Below, piece by piece: positions 1 to 8,416 of a DNA stretch of 33,386 nucleotides. Source of the stretch: Sphingomonas sanguinis (GTDB taxonomy: Bacteria; Pseudomonadota; Alphaproteobacteria; Sphingomonadales; Sphingomonadaceae). The stretch lies in NCBI RefSeq assembly GCF_001476905.1, contig NZ_LDTE01000110.1, positions 1 through 33,386 on the forward strand. Direction: 5' to 3'. Position 1 is the first letter of the stretch. Every line of letters starts with the position of its first letter. The notes below the pieces were generated by a model. That model ran no database searches. It saw only the letters and a list, made by a program, of their open reading frames with translations, and was not told where the DNA came from. The translations under genes were made by a program, and so were the position numbers.

Positions 1-60
1 GATTGAGTCTCAGCCCTAGATGGGACCATTGTAACTTTCGGTGAGGATCTCTGCGAGAGG

Positions 61-792
61 ATGCGCGTGCGCGGCGGATGCCAGTACTTGCGGCTAAGGG
101 TGCATCTGCAGGGAAGGGCACGCGATCTATTCAGCACTGATATCGCAGCTGGTGACTGGCGCCTCACGACCGCTACAAGCGTGACCGAGACAACCGAGTT
201 TCGCTTTAATGAGAGGCGTAGTTATCCCGACGCGGTCGCCCGCCGGATTGGCGAAGGAGTATTTGCGGTCGCGAGGATTCACTACTTCCTAATCCGCGAT
301 CTAGAGCAGCAGCTCACCGGCCAGCATAGCCCGCTTCGCAATGTCCGTCGCCTCGAACCATCCTTATGGGCGCCCTACCTGCAAGGGGAACCAACACGCG
401 AGGGCACTTGGCGCGCGCCTGGCAAGGTTATTAACCGCTTGGCGATCTATCATTGGTCAAAAAAGTTCGAAAGTGACGACGATCAGCCATCATTCACCGC
501 CTTCGCTAGCTTTCGGATGGCGCGTGTCCACCTTTCGATCTACGCTATTGCTATCATCCTTTTAGGCGCGATGGGAAGTCTGCTCGCGGCGCTGCTTACG
601 TCTCGGCTCTCTGTACCTGTGAACGCCGCAGAAATGCGGGGTGAACTGCTAGCCATCGCTGCTGTGGCGGTCCTCATCGTCGTGTACTGGCTTACGGTGT
701 CGGCGCCTTGGAACACTATTTCTGCACGAGTTCGTGCCTGGGCGCGCCAGTGTCTAGCGCGTGTTGGATCTTGGAGACGATCGAAATCCTAA
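61..792 (+). CDS. Hypothetical protein with two C-terminal membrane segments
   Basis: I do not recognise this 243-residue protein. Its first ~150 residues look soluble and carry no motif I can name. The C-terminal third has two strongly hydrophobic stretches, about residues 157-179 and 195-213, followed by a short Arg-rich tail, so it is probably anchored in the inner membrane by its C-terminus. The ATG at 61 is the first clear start. The frame stays open upstream to a stop at 4-6 with only rare start codons, so the N-terminus could be slightly longer. It runs convergently towards the GHKL module, with about 30 bases between. Whether it belongs functionally with that module is unknown. Confidence 0.55.
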   Translation: MRVRGGCQYLRLRVHLQGRARDLFSTDIAAGDWRLTTATSVTETTEFRFNERRSYPDAVARRIGEGVFAVARIHYFLIRDLEQQLTGQHSPLRNVRRLEPSLWAPYLQGEPTREGTWRAPGKVINRLAIYHWSKKFESDDDQPSFTAFASFRMARVHLSIYAIAIILLGAMGSLLAALLTSRLSVPVNAAEMRGELLAIAAVAVLIVVYWLTVSAPWNTISARVRAWARQCLARVGSWRRSKS

Positions 793-820
793 GTGGCTGA
801 GAGCCAAGGCTGATTGGGCT

Positions 821-1678
821 TCATTGGCCTGACGTCTTAGGGGCGAGACAGGTCACCGCCGCTAGGAGGCCGCGTAACTTAGGTTTCTGCGTGATTTGTC
901 GCGCGATCCGATCGCCAAAGCGGCCATCGAGTGTCAGCCCGTAGCCGCCCGAACGGAAGCGCAGGTGGCCAGACATATCTGCGAGCTTTTCAAAGATCGG
1001 TCGAAAGCCGTTACCGTGGCCTGAGTCACGCGCAAAGCGCGAAACTCCGGCCTCGACCATGGCAAGTAACGCCGCGCCATCGTCACTCAGGTTCGCATGG
1101 TCTGGGTTACGGGTCAGGCTGCGGAGTGCGCCGACGCCAGTGTCCGCCACGACAAATTCGAAGCGGCCAGCCTCGGCGGAGAACATGGCTACGCCGCTGC
1201 CGATCGCCTCAGAATGATCGACTACATTGCCAATGAGTTCGCCCAAGGCGGCGATAAGAAGTGCTGGCTTAACAAAGCCGGCATTAAGAGCCGCCTTATG
1301 CGCATCAATCTTGAAGCCGTTGAGCACCGCTTCACTCGCCAGTCCTGAGCCAAGGATCAAGCCGCACCGGCCATCGGGGGCCAGCCATTGCTGCTGCTTG
1401 CTCGCCAGCGCGGATAGAATCGGCGCAAGCGAGCCGCGTTCAAGCCAAACCTGCCGATGCAAATCACCGATTGAAATCCCGGACTCCAAGTGTGCAAGCT
1501 CGACGGCCGGTCCCAGCGTTTCCGCCCGGAAAACAGCTCCGCCGAGCTGCGGCACGCTGCCGCGCTGTCGTGCGCGGCCGAGACCATCGACAACGCGATA
1601 GTCGAAGCGCGGAGCCAAGAGGTCAGGCTGCAAGCTTGAACTTCGGCAATAGGGTCTCGAACCAGTCACGCGAAACAC
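821..1678 (-). CDS. GHKL (histidine-kinase-like) ATPase domain protein
   Basis: Probable ATP-binding protein of the GHKL fold (HSP90, histidine kinases, MutL). The diagnostic boxes are present in order: N-box E147, N151 and H155 in a LGELIGNVVDHS stretch; G1 box as DTGVG at 179-183; G2 as GHGNG at 220-224. No histidine-phosphotransfer or receiver domain is visible, so it resembles the stand-alone ATPases that pair with STAS-like proteins rather than a complete sensor kinase. It is the last gene of a minus-strand operon. The GTG start used here overlaps the end of the DUF4417-like gene by 56 bases. A TTG near residue 16, close to that gene's stop, is a reasonable alternative. Function beyond ATP binding is unknown. 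Confidence 0.65.
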   Translation of the reverse strand: MFRVTGSRPYCRSSSLQPDLLAPRFDYRVVDGLGRARQRGSVPQLGGAVFRAETLGPAVELAHLESGISIGDLHRQVWLERGSLAPILSALASKQQQWLAPDGRCGLILGSGLASEAVLNGFKIDAHKAALNAGFVKPALLIAALGELIGNVVDHSEAIGSGVAMFSAEAGRFEFVVADTGVGALRSLTRNPDHANLSDDGAALLAMVEAGVSRFARDSGHGNGFRPIFEKLADMSGHLRFRSGGYGLTLDGRFGDRIARQITQKPKLRGLLAAVTCLAPKTSGQ

Positions 1679-2717
1679 AAATGTTGGCGGCGAGCAAAGC
1701 GTCTAGCCTTTCATTGGCGGTGGTCATTTGCTTTTTCCAGCGACGCTGTCCCTCATTGTCGACCCAAGCGACCTCGCGATGCTGAGCCTTCTCGAAGGGC
1801 GACGTATCGATGAATATGATGTCATAATAGTCCGCCAGCAATCCTACCACTGGGAGCCCGCCCCTCAGGACAAGGCCAAGCCGTCGGCCCACATTCTGCG
1901 CGAGGTCGATCAGCCAAGCAGCGTGCTGCATCATGCGGTTTGGAGTCTTGCCGCAGGTCGTGAATTCGTAAGCGATGTGTGTAACCTCGGGATGCGCGAC
2001 GATGTAGTCCGTCCAGCGCATGAAATCGCATTCCGTTCGGCCATTCACATGAAGGGCTGCTGGCTGCCCCTCGGACACGATCTCGTGAAAGCAGATCGCG
2101 ATCCGCCGCATGGCATGGAGGTCGTCCCAGCGCGGGCGATCAACCATCAGACTGAAGTTGGGAACCGTAACCATCGACACCCCCAAGCGCCGGAAGTTCG
2201 CAACTGCCTTGAGGCGACCGCGCCGCTCAAGTCGCCACCAGCCTTCGACTTCCTTGTCCTGCGCCACGCCGGACAGGAGGATGTCCGTACCGGGATCGAT
2301 CTTAAAAATTTCCGCAATGCTCTCGCGCGTGTCGAACCGGCAGTCGGCGAAACGATTGAAAAAACGATACAATGGCACAGCGACAGCGCTTACCGGCACC
2401 GGCGCTGCAAGCGCACTGCCATGGAAGAGCATGGTGAGATGGTGGGGCAGATCGGGGCGTGCGAGCGGTGCAGCCAAAGGCGTTTCGAGAGAAAGCCCAC
2501 GCACTTCTCGAATGCGATCGGCGAACGTCAATGCATGAGGACATACGGCCGGACATACATCGGGCTTGCCGCAGCAATGGTCTAGGCAGTTGAAGCCGGG
2601 CCCAATAATGGTCTGTCCGCCACAGGTTGCTTGGTCGGGACAACCAACGCATCCCAACGACATGGCGGCGCCAGGCTTACTCCAGTAACTCTTGAACGCT
2701 CGCTCTTGTCGGGACAT
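1623..2717 (-). CDS. Cys-rich DUF4417-like protein
   Basis: A 364-residue protein with a metal-binding-looking N-terminus: cysteines at 23, 26, 32, 44, 48, 49, 55 and 59 with nearby histidines 47 and 61, suggesting zinc or an Fe-S cluster. The central and C-terminal part, roughly 150-330, resembles the uncharacterised DUF4417 family, with a VPNFSLMVDRP-like strand-turn and an internal GLPVVGLL segment. That assignment is from memory of the family pattern and is moderate at best. The ATG at 2717 has AGAGG nine bases upstream and lies 12 bases after the preceding gene's stop. It sits between a small unknown protein and a GHKL ATPase in one operon. Catalytic function is unknown. Confidence 0.55.
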   Translation of the reverse strand: MSRQERAFKSYWSKPGAAMSLGCVGCPDQATCGGQTIIGPGFNCLDHCCGKPDVCPAVCPHALTFADRIREVRGLSLETPLAAPLARPDLPHHLTMLFHGSALAAPVPVSAVAVPLYRFFNRFADCRFDTRESIAEIFKIDPGTDILLSGVAQDKEVEGWWRLERRGRLKAVANFRRLGVSMVTVPNFSLMVDRPRWDDLHAMRRIAICFHEIVSEGQPAALHVNGRTECDFMRWTDYIVAHPEVTHIAYEFTTCGKTPNRMMQHAAWLIDLAQNVGRRLGLVLRGGLPVVGLLADYYDIIFIDTSPFEKAQHREVAWVDNEGQRRWKKQMTTANERLDALLAANICVSRDWFETLLPKFKLAA

Positions 2718-2729
2718 TTTACTGAACCT

Positions 2730-3077
2730 CTAGCTAAACGAAACCTCGAAAACGCCACTGATTGGATCGGTTGCAACAATGTCAGCGCGGGCGATGTTGC
2801 ACCCTAGTGAAATTGACTGAATAAGAGCCTGGCTGGGGCTGCAAACCTCGAGCACGGCCGAAACGCCACGGCGTCCGATCAACCTGCCGCCTTCCATCCG
2901 TACTGCGACCGTGTCACCGATCATAAGTTTGGCATCGCCAAGCGCTTCGGCTTCGTAGCGACTGGCAGCATGGTCCGGCGTCTTGTTGAAGAGGTCGGGC
3001 GTATTGGCCTCAACCGCCGCCTTGTCCCAGCACTTTTCGAAGGTCTTTCTCGTCTTTTCTTTGAAATCAGCTCCCAT
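2730..3077 (-). CDS. Small hypothetical protein of the GHKL/STAS-like module
   Basis: A 115-residue acidic-to-neutral protein I cannot assign. It starts with a charged helix-like segment, followed by a probable beta-rich half with an IGDTVAVRMEGGRLIGRRGV stretch that resembles a small barrel (hydrophobic/Gly alternation). The reading frame is open further upstream, but the ATG at 3077 is preferred: it overlaps the stop of the STAS-like gene by 11 bases and has a GGAGAGTGAGG ribosome-binding stretch in front. Its position second in the operon suggests it is an adaptor or structural subunit of the module. That is inference only. Confidence 0.55.
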   Translation of the reverse strand: MGADFKEKTRKTFEKCWDKAAVEANTPDLFNKTPDHAASRYEAEALGDAKLMIGDTVAVRMEGGRLIGRRGVSAVLEVCSPSQALIQSISLGCNIARADIVATDPISGVFEVSFS

Positions 3078-3654
3078 CCTCACTCTCCGCAAATATCGGC
3101 CTGTAAGTCTTGGTACGCCCACGCGACTGTTCACATAGCAAACCCATGCTCGACAATGAAGCCAAGCGGTTGTTCCAAGCCGTCGCCTTGACTTGGCTAT
3201 TTTCAATTTCCATCAATCGAACAGCCGTAGTTTCACCTTCGCGATTGACGAGATCAAAGGTCAACTGCTGCATAGGATCGAGTTTGCCGACGTACCGGCA
3301 GCGCAGCAACGTCCCGTCATCACCGACGACACAGACCATAAGCACATCGCCGCGCGGATGGACGAGTTCGACAAGCTCATCGATCACGTCATTATTGGCA
3401 TTGGCAACTGCGGGATAGAAGTTCGATTTGCGGCCGCGCACGAATGTGCGGAAAGCAAGCACTGACTCCCGCAGATAGCTAGCGGTCGCGACCTCGATTC
3501 GACTGAAATCGAGAAATAGAGGTTCGGGCATCGCGGGTTCCTCGCCGAGCGCCTCAATTAGCCGTACATAAAGCTGCCGTCCGCTCGGCGCCCCTGAGAG
3601 GATCGTTACACCAGCAAGTTCAGCAATATCGAAAATCATAACCCTCAATCTCAT
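3067..3654 (-). CDS. STAS-like (DUF4325-type) domain protein
   Basis: First gene of the four-gene minus-strand module, 195 residues. Residues ~45-70 contain a FLDFSRIEVATASYLRES stretch, the usual beta-strand/turn/helix of STAS-like domains (a buried strand ending in D-F, then a Ser/Tyr-rich helix start). The C-terminal ~100 residues are beta-rich and end in a basic TKTYRP-type tail that could contact nucleic acid. STAS-like DUF4325 proteins are often found beside GHKL ATPases, as here. The start is uncertain: ATG at 3654, or ATG at 3639, which has GAGG close upstream. The proposed fold is moderate confidence and the function is unknown. Confidence 0.55.
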   Translation of the reverse strand: MRLRVMIFDIAELAGVTILSGAPSGRQLYVRLIEALGEEPAMPEPLFLDFSRIEVATASYLRESVLAFRTFVRGRKSNFYPAVANANNDVIDELVELVHPRGDVLMVCVVGDDGTLLRCRYVGKLDPMQQLTFDLVNREGETTAVRLMEIENSQVKATAWNNRLASLSSMGLLCEQSRGRTKTYRPIFAESEDGS

Positions 3655-3809
3655 TCTCTATACGTGAGATATGTGATATGAGTGGGATAGTCAAGCTTAG
3701 TCCAAAGCTTAATCAGCAGGTGTCACAACCGGTCGGTTCTGACGCTGCAGACTAGATCACGCTTTTCTGCGGGTTGCAGAGTGTCAGAATCCTGTGTCAG
3801 AACGCGGCT
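3655..3809. promoter_or_regulatory. Divergent intergenic region with GTGTCAGAA repeats, possible res site
   Basis: This gap separates the minus-strand STAS-like module from the plus-strand recombinase. It holds two direct copies of GTGTCAGAA (3781-3789 and 3794-3802), an inverted TTCTGAC at 3737-3743, and two AAGCTTA copies near 3694 and 3706. Serine resolvases usually bind repeated sites just upstream of their own gene to recombine and autoregulate, so this is a reasonable candidate res/operator region. The repeats are directly visible; their use is inferred. Confidence 0.4.
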
Positions 3810-4385
3810 ATGCAAATCGGCTATGCGCGGGTGTCCCGCGGTGATCATCAGGACCTGGCTGCCCAGCTTGCGGCGCTGACTGCGGCGGGATGCGAACCCA
3901 TCTTTCGGGAAGAGGCCTCGGGCGGCCAGGCCGAGCGGCCCGAGCTGGCGAAAGCGATCAAGAATCTGCAGCCTGGCGACGTGCTGGTGGTGTGGAAGCT
4001 CGACCGGCTGTCGCGCTCACTACGCGATCTTCTCTTCACTTTGGAGGCAGTTACCGCGGCGGGCGCCGGCTTCCGATCGCTGACCGAGGCCGTGGACACT
4101 ACGACGGCTGCAGGTCGGTTGATGACGCAGACCTTAGGCGCCTTTGCCGAGTTCGAGCGGGCTATGATCCGCGAGCGGACAATGAACGGGTTGGCGCATG
4201 CCCGCAAAGCTGGTCGCCACTTGGGGCGACGGCCGAGCCTCACTGGCCAGCAGCGCGCCGAGATCATCGCCAAGGCGGAATCTGGTCAGGGATCGCCTTC
4301 GCAGCTCGCCAGCCTGTTCCGTGTGTCGCGCTCGACCGTGCAGCGTGTTCTTCGCGAGCATCGCAACCGTTCGGCTGCAGCATGA
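3810..4385 (+). CDS. Serine recombinase, resolvase/invertase family
   Basis: Small serine recombinase of 191 residues, the usual size for Tn3-type resolvases and invertases. The N-terminal catalytic domain shows the IGYARVS motif with the nucleophile Ser9, and the KLDRLSRS motif at 63-70 that carries active-site arginines. A C-terminal helix-turn-helix (about 155-185, with SPSQLASLFRVSRSTVQRVL) binds DNA. The ATG at 3810 directly before the IGYARVS motif is preferred over an upstream in-frame TTG at 3774. Its TGA overlaps the methylase ATG (ATGA), so the two are translationally coupled. It may move or resolve the restriction-modification cassette or the plasmid multimer; the coupling favours the former. 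Confidence 0.9.
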   Translation: MQIGYARVSRGDHQDLAAQLAALTAAGCEPIFREEASGGQAERPELAKAIKNLQPGDVLVVWKLDRLSRSLRDLLFTLEAVTAAGAGFRSLTEAVDTTTAAGRLMTQTLGAFAEFERAMIRERTMNGLAHARKAGRHLGRRPSLTGQQRAEIIAKAESGQGSPSQLASLFRVSRSTVQRVLREHRNRSAAA

Positions 4386-6163
4386 GCCTCGCTCCCGCGC
4401 TTCCGCACGCCCTGTCCGCAGACCTTGAAGCACAGCGCTATGAGCTGGCCCGCGCACGCCAACTTGCGCGGGCATGGGCGGAGACGCTGCCTGAACCGCG
4501 GCGTCGCGACATGGCGGCGCTGTTCACACGCATCGCGATCGACACCTACCAGGCGGAGGCTCGGCCTCGCGCCAAGCTCAGCGCCCCATTTGCACAGCCT
4601 TATGGTCGGCTCGATCGCACCGTTGCCGAGCTGGCGCAGGTGGTGGGCCGGGAAGCGGCACCGCTGCCGGTCACAGAAGCAGCGTATTTCCTGACCGGCC
4701 TCTACACGGCCTTGCTTCATGCCCGCGAGCGTGGTGCGCTCGGCGCCTTCTACACTCCGCCGGCGCTTGCGAACCGGCTGCTCGACATGGCCGAGGAGCA
4801 GGGGATCGACTGGACCCGCGCCCGTGTGCTCGACCCGGCGAGCGGTGGAGGTGCATTCCTGCTGCCTGCAGCCGAACGGATGGTTGCCGCCCTTCCAGCG
4901 GCCGAACCGGCCATCGTCCTCCGGCAGATCGGTACACGTCTGGTCGGGCTGGAGCTGGACCCCTACGCGGCAGGCTTCGGTCAAAACGCGGTCGAGCTGC
5001 TGCTGGCGGACGTGACCGCGGCTGCAGGTCGGCCAGCTCCCGTCATCGTGCGCGTCGCGGACACGCTGGAGGAGGCACCTGCAGCCCACTTTGACCTGGT
5101 AATCGGTAATCCGCCCTATGGCCGCATCACCCTCACTCCCGAGCAGCGCCAGCGGTTTGCACGCAGCCTCTACGGCCATGCCAACCTCTATGGGGTGTTC
5201 ACCGACATTGCCGTTCGCTGGGCCAAGAAAGGCGGCACGATCGCCTATCTGACCCCGACCAGCTTCCTTTCCGGCAGCTATTATTCCGCACTGCGAGAGC
5301 TGATCGCCAAGGAGGCGCCCCCGGTTGTGATCGACTTCGTGCACGCGCGCCGCGGCGTGTTTGAGGACGTGCTGCAGGAGACGCTACTCGCCGCCTACAA
5401 GCGTGGCGCCAAGCCCGGCCGCGCCCAGGTCCATTATGTGGAGGTGGCGAACGAGCGTGAGGCGCGTGTTATCCGCAACGGCACGATCGGCCTCCCCTTC
5501 CCCGCCTCGCAGCCGTGGCTGGCCCCCCGTGAGCCGCGCCACAGCGCCCTGATCGCTGCGGCCGAGGCGATGCCGGCGCGGCTTGCCGATTGGGGCTACA
5601 GCGTGTCGACCGGCCCCTTGGTGTGGAACCGCTACAAGGATCAGATGCGCCTTCGCCCCGCCCGCGGTGTGCATCCGCTGATATGGGCGGAGGCGGTATC
5701 GGCGGATGGCCGGTTCGCGTTCCGGGCCGAGAAGCGCAATCATGCGCCCTACTTCAAGATCGAGCGTAGCGACGCCTGGCTGCTGGTCGAGGAGGCGTGC
5801 GTGCTCGTCCAGCGCACCACCGCCAAGGAGCAGGCACGGCGGCTGATCGCAGCCGAGCTGCCGGCCGAGTTCATCGCCCAGCATGGCGGAGTGGTGGTCG
5901 AGAACCACCTGAACATGGTGCGGCCCACTGCCCGGCCGGCAGTATCGCCAGCGACGGTTGCGGTGGTATTAAACAGCCGGATCGTCGACCAGCTCTTCCG
6001 CTGCATCAACGGTAGCGTTGCGGTCTCGGCATTCGAGATGGAGGCGCTTCCCCTCCCCTCGCCCGATGCAATGCAAGGGGTGGAGGCGCTGGTCGCGCGG
6101 GGGGCTGGCAGCGCCGAAATCGAGGGCGAGCTGGCGCGGCTCTACGGGCAGGTGGTGGCATGA
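4382..6163 (+). CDS. Type II DNA N6-adenine methyltransferase, Eco57I-like
   Basis: Modification enzyme of a type II restriction-modification system, 593 residues. It shows a motif X-like GAFYTPPALANRLL (121-134), the SAM-binding motif I DPASGGGAF (151-159) and the catalytic motif IV NPPY (243-246), in the order of N6-adenine gamma-class methylases. The C-terminal ~300 residues would hold the target-recognition region. The start at 4382 overlaps the recombinase stop (ATGA); the frame is open further upstream, but that part lies inside the recombinase gene. Its own stop overlaps the endonuclease start in the same way. Since its partner is a BsuBI/PstI-type nuclease, the target is probably CTGCAG, modified on adenine. 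Confidence 0.9.
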   Translation: MSLAPALPHALSADLEAQRYELARARQLARAWAETLPEPRRRDMAALFTRIAIDTYQAEARPRAKLSAPFAQPYGRLDRTVAELAQVVGREAAPLPVTEAAYFLTGLYTALLHARERGALGAFYTPPALANRLLDMAEEQGIDWTRARVLDPASGGGAFLLPAAERMVAALPAAEPAIVLRQIGTRLVGLELDPYAAGFGQNAVELLLADVTAAAGRPAPVIVRVADTLEEAPAAHFDLVIGNPPYGRITLTPEQRQRFARSLYGHANLYGVFTDIAVRWAKKGGTIAYLTPTSFLSGSYYSALRELIAKEAPPVVIDFVHARRGVFEDVLQETLLAAYKRGAKPGRAQVHYVEVANEREARVIRNGTIGLPFPASQPWLAPREPRHSALIAAAEAMPARLADWGYSVSTGPLVWNRYKDQMRLRPARGVHPLIWAEAVSADGRFAFRAEKRNHAPYFKIERSDAWLLVEEACVLVQRTTAKEQARRLIAAELPAEFIAQHGGVVVENHLNMVRPTARPAVSPATVAVVLNSRIVDQLFRCINGSVAVSAFEMEALPLPSPDAMQGVEALVARGAGSAEIEGELARLYGQVVA

Positions 6164-7221
6164 TGCCGCTGCTCAACCGCGAGGAGGTTCATGCCCGGCT
6201 GCAGGTCATCTTCCCCGATGGCGCGCCCAATCGCGCCTATCTGACCCGCATGCTGGCGGCGAGCACGGTGTTTGTCGCCCTCTATGTGGACGCGATCGAG
6301 GGCAGCGGCACGTATCTCGGCCCCAAGCACGTCTACCGCATGACCAACGAGCAGGCGGCGCAGGTCGATGACGCGAGCCGTGCCGCCTACTCGGCCGGCG
6401 TGCTGCGTACTGGCGCCCAGATCGAGGGGCGGCGCTGGTATCAGGACAACACGCGCGAGCCGATCCGCGACGAGACGCTGCGCGAGGGGCTGGTGGCGAT
6501 CGGCGCCGTGACCGAGCGCACAGACCTCGCCACTACGTCGAGCAAGCCGCGCTATGCATTGAAGGCGAGCTTCGCCGCCTTGTTCGACCCTGCCCTCACC
6601 GGCGAAACGCTGCAGACCCGCATCGCAGCATGGCAGGCCGAGGCCCTGAACAAGGGGGCGCTTGCCCGCTTGGCGATCGTGCGCCGTGGTGCCGGCGTCA
6701 GCACCGATCAGGTGCTCGTCACCTTCCCGAACGGCGAGACCCGCCGGATGAAGCCCGGCCCCAGCTCGGAGATTACCAAGGCTGTAATGGAGGTGTTCGC
6801 GCCCACCTTCCTTGCGGACCCGGCGGTGGTGTTCCTTAGCGAGAGCGGGAACAAGGTAGTGGCGCGCGACGATGAGCTGGCGCGGTCGATTGGCCTCGCC
6901 ATCCAGGCGGACAAGAACCTGCCCGATACGATCCTGGTCGACCTTGGTCCGGCGCACCCGTTGCTGGTGTTCGTGGAGGTGGTCGCGACCGATGGACCGA
7001 TTAGCCAGCGCCGCAAGGAGGCGTTGGAGGAGTTGGTTGCTGAGGCGGGCTTCCCGGCCGAGCACGTCGCGTTCGTGACCGCCTACCTCGATCGCAGCGC
7101 CGGGCCGTTCAAGAAGACGGTCGATAGCCTCGCATGGGGCAGCTACGCTTGGTTCGCGGCCGAGCCAGAACGGCTGGTGGTTTTCAGCGAAACATCAGGT
7201 GGACTGCGCGGCCGACCTTAA
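6160..7221 (+). CDS. BsuBI/PstI-family type II restriction endonuclease
   Basis: Restriction partner of the upstream methylase, 353 residues. The C-terminal half matches the BsuBI/PstI family: a PD pair at 255-256 (DKNLPDTILVDL), a hydrophobic strand ending in E273 (LLVFVEVV) and a DGPISQRRKEAL helix start at 278-289. The spacing is that of a PD...ExV nuclease core. The N-terminal ~170 residues form the other domain usual in the family. Known members cut CTGCAG. The gene overlaps the methylase by four bases (ATGA), and a second ATG follows at once. Restriction coming after modification in a coupled operon fits the need to methylate first. Confidence 0.88.
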   Translation: MMPLLNREEVHARLQVIFPDGAPNRAYLTRMLAASTVFVALYVDAIEGSGTYLGPKHVYRMTNEQAAQVDDASRAAYSAGVLRTGAQIEGRRWYQDNTREPIRDETLREGLVAIGAVTERTDLATTSSKPRYALKASFAALFDPALTGETLQTRIAAWQAEALNKGALARLAIVRRGAGVSTDQVLVTFPNGETRRMKPGPSSEITKAVMEVFAPTFLADPAVVFLSESGNKVVARDDELARSIGLAIQADKNLPDTILVDLGPAHPLLVFVEVVATDGPISQRRKEALEELVAEAGFPAEHVAFVTAYLDRSAGPFKKTVDSLAWGSYAWFAAEPERLVVFSETSGGLRGRP

Positions 7222-7753
7222 GCGGGAGGCATCGAGGCCCAAAAAACTTTCGCAAATTTGGCTCGAAATGAATGCCCGCGTGATTTTCACCTCAATATGA
7301 AAAGGCGCGAGTGATTTATTGAGGATCAATGATCGTAGATGAGCTTCAGAGCATGACTCACTGAAGCTCAGATGACCATTGGTGAAGCCGGAGCTAAGCG
7401 GGCATAGGACGACTACCCCTGCCGCAGCAGAGGCAGTCCGGCCTTCCCGCTTATCAGTTGACCCTTGGAGCCAGCCATCGCGTTACGGGCGCATCCGGTC
7501 TGAGACAGCCGGATACTCAGCAGTTGCTTACGAGGCCGTCTCGCCTCGCCGATCCCCGCTCTGCCTTTCGGACTCGGGCGCTGCTTTGATCGGACCCCTT
7601 CTGGTAACAGCTTGTGACCGCGCCGCCAGAGTTTCGAGCCAACCCAGCGCAGCCGGCAGACGATCCTAGACAGGCTAGGACGTTTCCGCTGTACGACACA
7701 TATCAGGAACGGCTGTGTTGAACAAGTAGAGAACGCTGTTTTCTATGAATGGG
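7222..7753. other. Non-coding gap with one perfect inverted repeat
   Basis: No convincing gene is seen here; the open frames have atypical, Ser/Arg-rich translations. The one clear structure is a 9-bp perfect inverted repeat, GAGCTTCAG (7341-7349) and CTGAAGCTC (7361-7369), with an 11-base loop. It has no T-run, so it is not a classical terminator. It lies between the converging ends of the endonuclease gene and the Abi-like gene. Confidence 0.5.
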
Positions 7754-8416
7754 TTACGGTCGTTGTGGAAGCAGCGCGAGGACCGATTGCTTGTTGTCCA
7801 TCCAAGTCGCGGCCGTCTGACTGCGCCAAGCGATCATATCGTGGATGCGCTGGTAATCGTCGGCGATATTGCGAGTGAAGATTGGCTCGTGATGCGCGAT
7901 CCGATTGCGCAGCGCACGAATGATACGCAGATCGGCGTAGGCCGTGGCCCGGCACTGTGCGATCGACTGTCCCGCGGGAGATCCGGGAAAATAGGTGCGG
8001 AAATGCGCATTCCAGATGCGACTATCCTGGCCGGCGGTGAATACCCTCTCCCAGAAGGCAAATTTAAGCTCGGCTACGATCTTACCTGTCGTCGGAAGCC
8101 GCGCGGCACAGGCCGTTAGATCGGAGGCTGGATCGTAGTCTGTCCGTCGTTTTGGGCGTGGAAGGCTCCGGATAAAGCCGTTGTTTCGGGGCCAGTTCAT
8201 TCCGTGGACGGCTTCGATTGCTTCGGCGATGCCGTTGCGTACCGCGACCTCGCAGACTTGTAGCGGAACGATCAGGGCTGAAGACAGATCGAGGTTCCAT
8301 TCGTACAGAGCGAGTGCCCTCTCCCGGTCGTTCCCCGTCGCCTGCAGGTAGGTTGCGAACCGGGGAGCGGAGATGACGTCAGGAAGCTCCTGCAGCTCGG
8401 CATGGGAGAAGGGCAA
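7754..8416 (-). CDS. Abi-like (HEPN-type) protein
   Basis: A 220-residue protein resembling the Abi family of phage abortive-infection proteins. The key sign is the RNRIAHHEPIF segment at about 170-180, the R-N-x-x-A-H signature of HEPN RNases found near the C-terminus of Abi_2-like proteins. Upstream are the usual helical features, a VCEVAVRNGI stretch at 54-63 and conserved Trp/Phe-rich helices. Known relatives act in the cytoplasm, probably cutting RNA after phage infection. It stands alone, next to the restriction-modification genes, so it extends a defence island. Which phages or signals trigger it cannot be told from sequence. Confidence 0.75.
   Translation of the reverse strand: MPFSHAELQELPDVISAPRFATYLQATGNDRERALALYEWNLDLSSALIVPLQVCEVAVRNGIAEAIEAVHGMNWPRNNGFIRSLPRPKRRTDYDPASDLTACAARLPTTGKIVAELKFAFWERVFTAGQDSRIWNAHFRTYFPGSPAGQSIAQCRATAYADLRIIRALRNRIAHHEPIFTRNIADDYQRIHDMIAWRSQTAATWMDNKQSVLALLPQRP

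Noticed and set aside
7379..7669. Open frame in the gap after the endonuclease
   Set aside because: No start signal, atypical composition, and an equally long frame on the other strand; no family resemblance.
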